Shown here: positions 1-10,383 of the stretch, in pieces
How positions within the stretch are numbered: position 1 is the stretch's first letter
How the letters are laid out: each line of letters starts with the position of its first letter
Assembly (NCBI GenBank): GCA_943736015.1
Contig: OX031072.1
Coordinates: 15,031,501-15,095,500, forward strand
Direction: 5' to 3'
Length of the DNA stretch: 64,000 bases
Source of the DNA: Tridacna crocea
Taxonomy: Eukaryota; Mollusca; Bivalvia; Cardiida; Cardiidae
Notes under the pieces: generated by a model
Database searches by the model: none
What the model saw: only the letters and a program-made list of their open reading frames with translations
Told to the model about the DNA's origin: nothing
Translations under genes and position numbers: made by a program

Positions 1-11
1 TAACCCCTTAA

Positions 12-231
12 CGCTTTCCCAAACAAGCCCTGGTTTTTACGTGTCTGCAGTAAAAGTCTTTTGAAAACACTGTGGGAAAAGGAGAAATTGCTCGTAACGA
101 GCAATTTCTCCTTTTCCCACAGTGTTTTCTACCCTTTTTGAAAACTCTCTACCATTTTCTCAACATCTAACATTGTCCTCTGCAAACTCTTTTAATTTGG
201 AAGAGTCCAAAATTTGTCGTTTGGGAAAGGG
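12..231. repeat. TTAA-flanked hairpin MITE (about 220 bp)
   Basis: TTAA lies at 8-11 and 232-235. The right end reads GGGAAAGGG and the left end is a slightly eroded match (CGCTTTCCC). The centre is a long palindrome with the inner core GCTCGTAACGAGC. The size and ends match the 221-bp family found throughout the window. Confidence 0.75.
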
Positions 232-235
232 TTAA

Positions 236-302
236 CGGACAGAGTAGATTCAAGATCAGACTGCACGTTTTGCGCAGTCTGATCTTGATCAACACTATCA
301 GC
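236..302. repeat. Fold-back repeat of the 'gatcagactgcac' family
   Basis: Inverted arms around a short loop: 'agatcagactgc' reads back as 'gcagtctgatct'. The same palindrome type recurs at 3120-3196, 11451-11515 and 11685-11751 and in every gene copy. Confidence 0.6.
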
Positions 303-466
303 ATTAAGTACTTGAGTCCCGCATAGCAGTCAAAGGGTTAATCACCTTAAAATATCGCTCTGTACAGACGGAGCTTGATCTACACTGTATGCAAAAGGTC
401 TTTGAGTCGCAAAGGTTTAAAACGTTTCAAAGGCCTCAACTAACTCTTATTTCAGTCATTTCTTGA

Positions 467-687
467 CGAAACGCCCACTCATTATGCATCATTATGTTTT
501 CTACTCTATCAAAGAAAACTTACACCATTTGAGCCACACTGAACTTGTCGTTTGCAAATACTTTCAGTTTGGATGAACGAAACCCCCACTCATTATGCAA
601 CATTATGTTTTCTACTCTATCAAAGAAAACTTACAACATTTGAGCCACACTGAAATTGTCGTCTGCAAATGCTTTCAATTTGGACGA
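467..687. repeat. Tandem duplication of a MITE half (111 + 110 bp)
   Basis: Two adjacent near-identical units (467-577 and 578-687) match the right flank of the hairpin MITE family, with 'ttttctactctatcaaag' in each. The central palindrome is missing. This is a local tandem duplication of a truncated element. Confidence 0.7.
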
Positions 688-1029
688 ACCTAAAATTTCG
701 TTGTTTAGTAATGAGTTAACCCTATGTTTGACTTGCATCTCGGATCAATATCATAAGACGGTTAAGATTAAATGTTAGATTACACATTGCACATTATACA
801 TTGCACGTAGTGTGAATTTAATTTGAATATAAACTTTTACAAAAGCAATTAAAATTGCCCATGCATAAAGACGTTAACTCTGAACACCTCACGTCATTTT
901 TTTGGGGTACTTTTTCAAATTCAAAGCATTTGCAGACATTGAGGGAAAATGAGAAAAAGATAGTATCAGCATTTTCTCCTTTTTCTTTCACACAATGATT
1001 TCGAAATCTTGTACCTGGGAGCAAATTAA

Positions 1030-1250
1030 CCCTTTACCACACAATGAAATTTTGGACCGGACCAAATTGAGAACATATGCTACTGACAGTTTCAATCAGG
1101 CTCATATGATATGATTTTACTTTAACATGGTAGAAAACACAGTGTGAAAAGTAGAAAATGCTGGTAACCAGCATTTTCTCCTTTTCTCACAATGTTTTCA
1201 AAAGCATTCTCTTTCATGGGTTTTAATAGTCGTTATTTTGTGGTAAAGGG
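1030..1250. repeat. TTAA-flanked hairpin MITE (221 bp)
   Basis: TTAA occurs at 1026-1029 and 1251-1254. The ends are CCCTTTACCACAC and TGTGGTAAAGGG, and the inner palindrome core is GCTGGTAACCAGC. The length is exactly 221 bp, as in many other copies here. Confidence 0.85.
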
Positions 1251-1360
1251 TTAAATGCATCTCAAGTGATGATTTCTGCCCTTGATATGGGTACAAAATA
1301 TTGTGGGAGCAGGAGAAAATGCTGGTTACTATAAAATACATGTATTTACAAACTTTCAAC

Positions 1361-1418
1361 AGTAAATTTGTGTTTTAAACAGTAAATTTGTGTTATAAAC
1401 AGTAAATGTGTGTTATAA
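1361..1418. repeat. Three tandem 20-bp units
   Basis: Unit 'agtaaatttgtgttwtaaac' is repeated at 1361, 1381 and 1401; the last copy is slightly degenerate. Confidence 0.7.
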
Positions 1419-1439
1419 GAGATATGCAGTGCGAAACAA

Positions 1440-1670
1440 CCATTTAATACATAATTCAATGTTTTACTGATTCTCAACAAGACTGTATCTAAAAACATTG
1501 TGGGAAAAGGAGAAAATGCTGGTAACCAGCATTTTCTCTTTTTCCCAAAATGTCTTTTTTTTAATTCTATCAAAGACAACCCTAGTCGATTTTATCAGAA
1601 TTAAACCATGTCTTCCGCAAGAGTATTCGATTTCGGACAAGTCTAACATTCGGATTGTGTGGTAAAGAGT
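1440..1670. repeat. Hairpin MITE, left end eroded
   Basis: A central palindrome (GCTGGTAACCAGC core, about 1495-1555) is followed by the right flank and a GTGTGGTAAAGAG end. The left terminal repeat is not recognisable. Confidence 0.6.
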
Positions 1671-1813
1671 TACACAGCAAATCATTGGCCCATGAATTGA
1701 CAGGGACTTCCCCAGTTTCGAAACGCACAAATCTCATTCGATGACAGTAAAGAGGAAACTTAATCTTTCTCGAGACAATCCCGGATTTTAACGAACTAGA
1801 GGGTAAACGGTTT

Positions 1814-1872
1814 CGAAAAAAAGGAGAAAAAGCTGGTCACCAGCATTTTCTCCTTTTTCCCACAATGTTTTT
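1814..1872. repeat. Isolated hairpin-MITE core
   Basis: Palindrome with inner core GCTGGTCACCAGC and flanking GGAGAAA/TTTCTCC arms. Terminal repeats are absent or decayed. Confidence 0.55.
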
Positions 1873-2289
1873 TTTTTACCAGGTCAATTTAAAGTTCTCA
1901 TAACGTAAGCAAAATTCGATATATATCGTATGCAAATATTTAGCACATGTAGTGTAAAAATCTAAAACTGTAATTTTTTAAAAAAGGTTAACGGAAGCCC
2001 TAGGTAAACAACTTTGAAACAAACCCAATCTTTCACTCGTTTATTATTCATCCCCCCCTTTCCGAAGTAGAGGAGAAATAGTTCTTGCGTTGTCCGTACG
2101 TAGGCCCGTCCGTTCATCTGTCCGTCCGGACATACATGTATAACTTCTAAAGCCCTTGGCAAACATTTATGACACTTCACGCATGTATTCCCTATGATGG
2201 TACACCTATCCATACCTCCATGGAGTCTGTTTTACCAGTACCAAGCACAATTTTCTTTCTGAGTCAGTGGCTGCTTTCCCACATAACCA

Positions 2290-2690
2290 TCGTCGAAGCA
2301 ATAGTCAGTGGTGAGAGAAGAATGAATCCTGTGTCAATGACTATCATCTGAGTCCTCGGTCCCGAAACCGAGCCAGGAATCGAACCCACCACCCCTTGTT
2401 CTCATGTCCTGTAAGCTACCGACTTGACCTACCGGGGCTCGGTAGTCAGCGGTGAGAGAGGAATGAATCCTGTCGCAATGACTATCATAAGTCCATGAAA
2501 AGAAACTGGCCGAACCCACCACCCCTTGTTTGCATGTCCTGTAACCTACCGACTTGAGAGAGGAATGAATCCTGTTGCAATGACTATATCATCAGTCCAT
2601 AGAAAGAAATTGGCCGAGCCTGGAATCGAACCCACCGCTCCATGTTCTCATGTCCTGCGATACCGAGTTGATACACCTGGGCTTGGCCGA
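2290..2690 (-). repeat. Three tandem tRNA-derived (SINE-like) segments
   Basis: Three imperfect copies of a tRNA-like segment read on the minus strand. The clearest (around 2365-2440) has an A-box-like TAGGTCAAGTCGG and a B-box GGTTCGATTCC. The shared '+' strand phrase 'gaatgaatcctgt' marks each unit at about 2320, 2463 and 2562. Acceptor stems are not complete, so I call them retroposon heads rather than functional tRNAs. Confidence 0.6.
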
Positions 2691-2794
2691 TTTATTGAAA
2701 CACGAATTAGTATAGTAAATCACAAAATCGTTAAGTAATTTTGAAGTTTGAAATATCACTGCTGATTTTACCCTATAAAAATATAACTCTATAA

Positions 2795-3035
2795 CTTAAC
2801 TCTTTATCTAAGTACAAAATTGAGACTGGTCCAAATCGAAAGCACTTGCAGACAACAAAATAAACGTAACTCAAAAACAGAAATTTTTATATTAATTATC
2901 CGGCAGTGTAGAAAACATTGCGCGGCAAGAAGAAAATGCTGGTTATCAGCATTTTCTCCTTTCCCCCCAGTGTTTTCAGAAGGCTTCTATCTCGGTTGTA
3001 AAAACCAGGGATTGCTCGGTAAAGCTAAAAAAACT
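2795..3035. repeat. Degenerate hairpin MITE
   Basis: Left flank with 'ctggtccaaatcgaaagc', central GCTGGTTATCAGC core and right flank ending 'ctcggtaaag'. Terminal TTAA is not preserved. Confidence 0.55.
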
Positions 3036-3119
3036 AAACGACAATTTTTTTAAGTCGATACTAAAAACCTCAAACTTGCTATTTCAAGTTACCTTTCAGG
3101 AAAAAATAATAATCTTACC

Positions 3120-3196
3120 GGACAGAGTAGATCCAAGATCAGACTGTTTGTTCAGTGCAGTCTGATCTTGATCTACACTGTCAGCAAAAGGGTTAG
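3120..3196. repeat. Fold-back repeat ('gatcagactg' family)
   Basis: Arms 'agatcagactg' and 'cagtctgatct' with the outer phrases 'ggacagagtagat' and 'atctacactgtc'. Same family as 236-302. Confidence 0.6.
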
Positions 3197-3551
3197 TGGG
3201 TTGCCCTCAGGAGTCCAAGGGGTACACTCTTGAACAATCGCCTGGACGAATATTTACGGTACATGTACTGACATACTGTCTCATTTGAAAACTTCAAGTT
3301 TCGACTTTTTCAACAGTGCTTTCAAAAGAAATCTATCCGCTGTTTTAAAAGAGGTTCAGAGTCCTTCGCTGCTAAAGAACAGGCCTCGTAACCTTGAGGT
3401 TACAGGTTCCAGCCTCACCGGAAGCACTGTTTTTGTTGTTGTTGTTGGAGTGTTCTTGGGCAAAACAGCCTAGTACTCGTGAAACCTCAGTGATAAAAAT
3501 ATAATGAATGTGCAAGCTGTTACTTTAACCTATCTGACTTGAAATATTTTA

Positions 3552-4288
3552 ACAAGAGGGCCAAGATGGCCCTGGATCGCTCACCTGAATTTTTGAGAGG
3601 ACCATAGCCATTTTTTTAGGTATTGAAACACTGGAAACAAATCATTATTTTGCCAAGCAATTTTCAAAAGGTCACATGTAAAAGTCCTTTCAAAATCTGA
3701 CCAGCAGTTTCAGAAAAGAAGAATTTTTAGGAGTTTCTTAATTTCCGTACAGTGCAAGTAGCCCCCATTCACCAGAGCATGTTTCTAGACCTATCAAATT
3801 TTCGCGAACACTTTTTGAAAAGGGTCATTCAAGGAACATTTCTGTGCAATTATTTTAAAATCTGCCGTTTCAGAGAAGAATTTTTAAGAATTTCTTCATG
3901 TCCGTATAGTGCAAGTAGCCCCAATTCACCAGAGCCATGTTTCATGACGGATCAAAATTTCGCGAAAACATTTTGCAAAGGGTCACCCAAGGAAAATTGC
4001 TGTGAAATTATTTTAAAATCTGACTACAGGTTTCAAAAAAGAAGACGTTTAAAGAATTTCTTAGAAAATTACATTTGGTTGCCATGGCAACCAGAGTTTT
4101 TGACGGAATCAAATTCTGTGAACAAATTTTAGAGAGGACCTCCCAAGGAACATTCTAGCCAAGTTTGGTCCAAATTGGCCCAGCGGTTTGGGAGGAGTCG
4201 ATGTTTAAAGAATTAATGACGACGCACGACGGACACCGGGTGACCCTTAAAGCTCCTCTTGAGCACTTTGTGCTCAGGTAAGCTAAAA
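3552..4288 (+). repeat. Dispersed repeat opening 'AACAAGAGGGCC', ending 'GCTCAGGTAAGCTAAAAA'
   Basis: The start and the end (a small hairpin around 'gagcactttgtgctc') match a class of very abundant bivalve repeats I recall. The inside has three diverged sub-repeats, each with a 'gtgcaagtagcccc' phrase or a related one. Open frames across it are short and lack domain features, so I treat them as chance. Class (SINE, Helitron-like or other) unresolved. Confidence 0.6.
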
Positions 4289-4299
4289 AATCTGTTTAA

Positions 4300-5749
4300 C
4301 CCTTTACCACACAATGCCGACTCTTGACGCTCCTGGATTAGGATCCTTCTGAAAAAAAATACGAGAAAAGAAGCAAATGCTTGTAACCAGCATTTTCTCC
4401 ATTTCCCACAATGTTTTCTACTCTAACAACAAACAAGAGAACCATGATGGCCATGTATCGCTTCACTGGCTAATTCGTAAAAACACTACTACAAGCCAAA
4501 CAATACATTATTTGGTCAACTGGTTTCAAATTTGAGGACATACAGTTTTTTTCCTTAAAATCCAACGAGAAAGTTGTGACCCCTGGGCAAACCCAATTTT
4601 GACCGCAAAGCTATAACTACTTGAATCCTGGTGGAGGTCCACAAGATAAAGCTCCATACCAAATAATACATGTCTAGAATGTGTGGTTATAAACAAGAAG
4701 ATTGTCAAAGTTTTCTCAAGAAAAAGTCCTGTAAAACACAAAACCCATGAGACAGGGCTAAATTTAGTGGTTAGTAACAAAATGACTTAGAAAGTTTTCA
4801 CCATAAAAGCCCATGTAAAACTTGTGGCTATAATTTGGGTCCTCCTGGTAGAGGTCCACAAGATAAAACTACAAGCAAAATTTGGTAGCCCTAGGCCTTA
4901 TGTTAGGTACAAGTCGATTTAAAAAAAAATCCCAATATGGGCCCCATGTAAAACTTGTGACACCCCCACCCCCACGCCAAATTTAATCCCAGGGCTACAA
5001 TTTGGTCATCTTTGGTAGACAACCACTTGATAAAGCTAGATGCGAAATTGAGTAGCCATAGGCCTTATGGCTTGGTACGAGAAGATTTTTTTTAAAGTTT
5101 TCCCTATATAAACCCATATAAAAAACTTGTGACCCCCGGGGCCGGGCCAAATTTTACCCCTGGGCTATCATTTGGGCACTCTGGGTAGAGGTCTACTAGA
5201 TAAAGCTACATGCCAGATTTGGTAGCCCTAGGCCCTATGGCTAGGTACCAGAAGGATTTTAAAGTTTTCAATATATCAGCGCATATAAAACTTGTGACTC
5301 CCGGGGCGGGGTCAATTTTGATCCCAGGGCTATTATTTGAAGGAACTTGGTAGAGGTTCACTAGATAAAGCTACATACCAAATCTGGTAGCCCTAGGCCT
5401 TATGGTTTCAGAGAAGATCTTTTTAAAAAAATCAATACTTTTCAGTTTTGTTGCCATGGCAACCAGAGTTTTTGAAGGAATAAAATTCTTTCAAGAAATT
5501 TTAACGGTGACCATGGCAGGATCATTTCTGTGGAGTTTCATCAAAATTGGATAGGTGGTTTCGGAGATGTTTGAAATAAAAGTTAACGCACGGACAGACG
5601 GACGGACGCACTACGGACACCGGGCCATGACATAAGCCCGCTAGCCTTTAGCCAGTGGAGCTAAAAGTTACACCATTTGAGCCACACTGAAATTGTCTGC
5701 AAATGCTTTCAATTTGGACAAGGCTAAGATTTTGTCATCAGTTAAAAGG
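4300..5749. repeat. Hairpin MITE split by a nested insertion
   Basis: The left part (4300-4430: TTAA, CCCTTTACCACAC and the central palindrome) and the right part (about 5668-5749: 'ttacaccatttgagcc' to AAAAGG plus TTAA at 5750-5753) together make one element of the family seen intact at 1030-1250. The repeat at 4434-5667 lies between them. Confidence 0.65.
4434..5667 (+). repeat. Second 'AACAAGAG..CC' dispersed repeat, nested in a MITE
   Basis: Opens 'aacaagagaaccatgatggcc' and ends with 'gacggacgcactacgg' and 'ccagtggagctaaaa'. Internally it has four to five diverged repeats of about 170 bp carrying 'ggtagaggtccac' and 'gataaagct'. Related in ends to 3552-4288. Confidence 0.6.
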
Positions 5750-5753
5750 TTAA

Positions 5754-6086
5754 AACACCTTTCAATGAATCATTAGTTGTCACTCAATCTGCAAACTACA
5801 AGTATTATGAGCCATGCTCTGGCAAAAGATTGCCTAACACATATCTGTGCTGCATGATATACCATGTAATTCATCTCAGTATCATACATACCTAGAAGCC
5901 CCTTATTTCCATGTGAAGCAGCTACGCATCAAAATGTGATAGGTCATACGATGAGAAACATTCTGTGAAAGTTGTATCCATATCCGCCAAGAATTATGGG
6001 CGGAGTTGCGTTCACACGAAATGGACGTACGTACCAACGGAGGAGGGGACGTAAGTACGGGCGTCTAGACAGGCGGAGAAGATGAC
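5754..6086. other. Unassigned intergenic DNA
   Basis: No open frame with coding character, RNA gene or repeat with clear ends was recognised here. Confidence 0.4.
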
Positions 6087-6097
6087 ACCAATATCAC

Positions 6098-6448
6098 CAT
6101 TATCTCCCGCTAGATGGCATTCTATAAATACTCATCTATCTGATATGGGCATCCTGGGTACAGAACCGAACCACTCTCCTACGCGACAACCGTTACTTTG
6201 AATTTAAAACTGAAATAAAGGTTTACTCAATAAAAAGCTACCTCGTGTAATTCACTCAGCTATGATCAGCAGTATAGAGAAAATCTTGAGCTAAAGCAGG
6301 TCTCATTTCTCCTCAAACGTATTGATCAAAGCTTTTTTCTACATTGCTACTTTATAGAGCGTAATATTACAGTCAGCCCGCTTTCGGGGCTAGTGATGTG
6401 TCATATAAGACAGTCGAATCTTCGAAGAATATGACATGCGCAGACAAC
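6098..6448 (-). mobile_element. Retroposon-like element of about 351 bp with 11-bp target duplication
   Basis: Bounded by ACCAATATCAC (6087-6097) and ACCAATATTAC (6449-6459). The same element is at 33687-34039 and 48806-49158 in the opposite orientation, with a 10-bp duplication there. There are no terminal inverted repeats. A B-box-like GGTTCGGTTC is readable on the minus strand near 6180. SINE-like origin is likely; a Mutator-like element (9-11 bp duplication) is the alternative. Confidence 0.7.
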
Positions 6449-6459
6449 ACCAATATTAC

Positions 6460-7204
6460 CCCTCACAACGTACGTCAGTGTGACGTCACAGGTAGTGACA
6501 TCGGACCCTTGTTATAAAGTCATTGTACGTGTTTGGTAAGACTGTTTTTTTTTTTGTAATCGTTCCTTTAAATGATCTGAAAAAGTCTTTAGACCTCCAA
6601 AGCGTACAATGCCTAGGGATTTTGTTTTTTTTTTTCAAAGCTTTTGTTAACCACTTATAATAATAGAATAGACTTCGACCAACTACTAAAACCCATTACT
6701 TTTTGATATTTGGTCAAAGTGTTTGTGCATATAGACATCTGCTTCCTGTCTAAAACATCAGAATATAAATGTATTCATCTAATGTCTTTGATAAATACAT
6801 GAGGGTCTCTGAAGTCCGTTTGTATCCACCTAAGCTGGCCTCATTCTATCTTCATATCGTACTTACTTTTCAATATGGCGGACATAAGTTATGAAAATGC
6901 CCAGGTCCGATATCACTTCCTGTGACGTAGGTTGTTACCCTTGAATATACGACATATCCGACGGAGTATGAAAAGGGACATACATGTACTTGGGAAACAA
7001 TACCCTTTTATTTCTGTTTTTGAAAATATCTTTATCTTCCCCAACTCTGAACATTTAGCAATGTATATAAAATATTAGTTGGAAAAATGTGAGGGACAGA
7101 GTTCAACAAGGATAAAGAATAGGCGGGATGGGGTGGGTATGGAAACGTTAGATAAGTCTATGTGACCACGAAAGATCATTCGGCAAACCCTTTAAACCTT
7201 AGAC
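6460..7204. other. Unassigned intergenic DNA
   Basis: AT-rich with two poly-T runs (around 6546 and 6625). I see no coding exon, RNA or bounded repeat. Confidence 0.4.
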
Positions 7205-7318
7205 TGCAAAGTGAAGACTCACTGACCTTTTGCGGACAGTGTAGATTAAAATCAGACCCCACAAAAAATGCAGTCTGATAACTGACGAATACTGTCCGAT
7301 AAGGGCATAACGTCTGTT

Positions 7319-7382
7319 TACTTCTAAAACCTCGTAACTACAGCGTGAAACAAGCTGTAGTTACGAGGTTTTGGAAATAAAC
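7319..7382. repeat. Fold-back repeat 'acctcgtaactacagc'
   Basis: Inverted arms 'acctcgtaactacagc' and 'gctgtagttacgaggt' with a 9-base loop. The same palindrome occurs in intron 2 of each gene copy (about 14040, 29385, 44817, 60232). Confidence 0.7.
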
Positions 7383-7455
7383 CGACGATGAAATCATTTC
7401 CCCCCCGAGAAAATTTCTTTGAAAATAGCAAATTTGCGGGTCTCTGCTATTGGCT

Positions 7456-7686
7456 AAACCCATTACTCCATAAATACTCATTTTGACGTATCAACAACAG
7501 ACAGCTTTTGAAAACATTTTGGGAAAAGGAGAAATTGCTCGTGACGAGCAATTTCTCCTTTTCCCACAATGTTTTCCACTCAATCAGACATTTGTATCCT
7601 CATTTTTCCATATTTTTGACATCATATCTTTATTTACTGCTGAAATGGAAGAGCCTCAAATTGGCATATCAGGTAAAGGGTTTTAA
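7456..7686. repeat. Hairpin MITE with hybrid palindrome
   Basis: The outer arms are of the GGGAAAAGGAGAAA type and the inner core is GCTCGTGACGAGC. The right end is GTAAAGGG. The left end is CCCATTACTCC. Confidence 0.65.
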
Positions 7687-7955
7687 AAAAGTTTCATTTC
7701 ACTTATCTAACATGATACGTGTTAACATTTAAGCTACCAAACCCGACTCTTGGACATTTAGCGGATAGCCAAAATCAAGATTGGACCTCACAGAACGTGC
7801 AATCTGGTCTTGGATCTACACTGTCAGATACGGAAATAACGTTTACTCCAAAAATACCTTTCAAACAGCAATATATAAGATTTTACTTTTGACCTGAAAG
7901 TTTAAGTTCACTTATTTCATTTTAGCAGGTTAAAGGTTAAAATTCGTTGATTAAC

Positions 7956-8159
7956 TCTTTACCAAATAATCCCCGGTGTTTACGACACTCAAAGAAAAGA
8001 TGGTTAAAGGAGAAAATACTGTAACCAGCATTTTCTCCTTTCCCAAAAATGTTTTCTATCCTGCTGGAAACAAATTTAAATTTCTGGGTTACATTGAATT
8101 CGCCGTCTGCAAGTGCTTTCAATTTGGACATGTCTAAAGTTTTGTCGTTTGGTAAAAGG
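7956..8159. repeat. TTAA-flanked hairpin MITE with decayed palindrome
   Basis: TTAA at 7952-7955 and 8160-8163, ends CTCTTTACCAAA and TTTGGTAAAAGG. The central palindrome has lost symmetry on one arm. Confidence 0.7.
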
Positions 8160-8461
8160 TTAAATCCCTCGGCGTATGACAATGGACGACACGTACCCGC
8201 ACGGTACATAACAAAGTCCGCTTTATCGTACTTATCATAGGACTCGAGATAAAAATGCGAGTCACAATTTTTATCGAAATATACATTTCCGTTGACAAAC
8301 AGTTTATTAAGTCATTGCTTAAGTCATTGTTTTGTGGTTTATAAATTTCGTGTGCAGATTCATAGAGGTGAATAATTTTACGAAGGTCGTTGATGTAAAT
8401 TTTCATGGACGCCACCGTGTTTACAATCAACAGGTGCGTTGATATTCTTCGAAGATTCGAC

Positions 8462-8818
8462 CTGTCTGCGTTATCTCCCGCTAGATGGCATTCTATAAAT
8501 ACTCATCTATCTGATATGGGCATCCTGGGTACAGAATCGAACCACTCTCCGACGCGACAACCGTTACTTTGAATTTGTAATTTAAATAAAAGGTTTACTC
8601 AATAAAACGCTTCCTCGTGCAACTCAATCAGCTATGATCAGCAGTTTAGAGAAATCTGGAGCTAAAGCAAGTCTCATTTCTCCTCAAATGTATTGATAAT
8701 TTTTAGCTATTGTCAACATTGTTACTTTATATAGCGTAATATTACAGTCAGCCCGCGTTCGGGGCTAGTGATGCGTCATATAAGACAGTCGAATCTTCGA
8801 AGAATGACATGCGCAGAC
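8462..8818 (-). repeat. 350-bp retroposon-like element, first of an inverted pair
   Basis: Same family as 6098-6448, from 'ttatctcccgctagatgg' to 'catgcgcagacaa'. A B-box-like GGTTCGATTC is on the minus strand near 8535. Confidence 0.65.
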
Positions 8819-8834
8819 AATGAACCTGTCTGCT

Positions 8835-9175
8835 TTGACGCATCGCACCCCTCCCGTCCCCCAATTTTTTCTTTTTTTTTTTTTGGGGGGGGGGGGGTGT
8901 AGTTATGTGCGATGATAAAATAGCAGCGGAGAAAGTGGCTAATATCAATACTCTGACCTGTTTTAGCACCAGATTTCTCTAAACTATAATAATTTAGCTG
9001 ATTGATCATAGCTGAATGAGCCACACCACGTAGCGTTTTATTGAGTAAGTGTTTATTTTAGCTTGAAATTAAAAGTAACCTTTGTCGCGTAGAAAAGAAG
9101 TCCAGTTATGTACCCAGACTGCCCATATTAGATAGATTAGTATTTGTAGATTGACATCTAGCTGGAGATAATGGC
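8835..9175 (+). repeat. 350-bp retroposon-like element, second of an inverted pair
   Basis: Diverged copy in the opposite orientation, ending 'gacatctagctggagataatg'. Its 5' part is replaced by a low-complexity T-run followed by a G-run (about 8864-8899). Confidence 0.55.
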
Positions 9176-9180
9176 ATTGG

Positions 9181-9639
9181 TGTAGCTATACGTAATCGCC
9201 GAGTTGTGACGGGTTTGAGCTATCTCTTTATCGGAAATGGCTGACAGTCGCCCATCTCGAATCAAACAAGTGTGATAGACAGAGGAAATTTCTCAACCAA
9301 GCGCCTTTTAACTGGATCAGGTTAAAAAACAAATCAAAAGACAGTGGCTCCACTGATAGTCTACCAATCATAAAGAAAATAGCGCAGGTTCCCATAGTAG
9401 ATGACACAAAAATTCAGAGGGGGGGTGGGGTGGGGGTGGGGGAAAGGGGAGAAAGAATCGAAATCGGCGTTTTATGATACGGTTTTGCCAAAACAATATG
9501 TACAGTATATAAATATGTCTTTGGGGTATAATGCTAAAGCCCTCCTCCTTTGGTCTATGCATAACGCTGAAGCCATCCTTCTTTGCTCCTATAGATTCAT
9601 AATGCTATCTTAACAGACCAGAAATTTCTTTATGTCTAT
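9181..9639. other. Unassigned intergenic DNA with a G-run cluster
   Basis: No gene recognised. A strongly G-rich stretch at 9418-9453 has at least four runs of four or more G on the + strand, a possible G-quadruplex. Confidence 0.4.
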
Positions 9640-9862
9640 CTGGAAATTACTTGTAGATACTTTTGTTAGTATCTAGAAAAGGGAGGTAATTACTATCTCT
9701 CTTTGTAATAAAAATAAGGTGTTTTTAGATTTATAAATGATAATTCTAGAAAAGACAAAAAGGATAAGTGGCTTGATTAAAGCAGTATAATAACACTCTT
9801 TTTTAATCTTAGCAAATTTTGTAGAATATTATTATTGTGGAAATAGCTGTTTTCTATTAGGG
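9640..9862 (-). repeat. Inverted fragment of the 362-bp TTAA element
   Basis: The reverse complement carries 'gagtattatt', 'atcatttataaatct' and 'taattacctccctttt', which match 19694-20054. It lies just left of the array boundary. Confidence 0.6.
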
Positions 9863-9986
9863 GTCTACTGAGGTTAAGCTACTGGCACACACGAACAACT
9901 TACATTCTGCTAAAAATAGAAAACAGTAATATAACCGACATAATGTGGCAATTCGCAAAATATGGGCTTGGTGCGATATGGCCTTC

Positions 9987-10213
9987 ACCACGCGAAAAGG
10001 GGAATACGAACATTTGCGTAAAGTGCCGTTTCGGATCAGCATGCATAATCCGATTACCGTTTTATGTCATTTTCTGTTTTGCGCAAGTCTACCATAGCAC
10101 AAAATCTAACCTAGTCGTAAAGTGCCGTCTCGGAATAGCCTGCGCGGACTGCGCAGGCTAATCCGAGACGACATTTTACGCAAATGTCCGAATGCCCCTT
10201 TTGGCGTGTTGCA
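9987..10213. repeat. GC-rich long-inverted-repeat element ('cgcgaaaagg..ttggcgtgttgc')
   Basis: Ends 'cacgcgaaaagg' and 'ccttttggcgtgttgc' face each other. The inside has GC-rich palindromes with 'agcctgcgcggactgcgcaggct'-type cores. A copy occupies the same place upstream of every exon 1 (24849-25071, 40549-40765, 55687-55903), and two more are in intron 2. Confidence 0.75.
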
Positions 10214-10247
10214 AGCGATTATTTACAACTTTTCGCCCGGTATTTGA

Positions 10248-10383
10248 TTACGTCATGCGCGCATGCGCCAGGTAGATGTTGCAAAAAGGTGAAGGTAGCC
10301 AGGTGAGATCAGTTGACAAAATATTTCACGCTCGAAAGGTCTGTGTTCTCGACAAGATAACTACAATAAATTGGTGAACGACA
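10248..10383 (+). promoter_or_regulatory. Putative TATA-less promoter and 5' UTR of gene copy 1
   Basis: A CRE/ATF-like TTACGTCA is at 10248-10255, followed by the NRF1-like palindrome GCGCATGCGC at 10259-10268. No TATA box is seen. Both motifs are conserved in all copies (25101/25112, 40800/40811, 55938/55949). Function is inferred from motif identity and position, 115-136 bases before the ATG. Confidence 0.45.

Noticed and set aside
3752..4132. 126-codon open frame on the + strand
   Set aside because: It lies wholly inside the dispersed repeat 3552-4288, reads through its internal sub-repeats and has no domain-like pattern.
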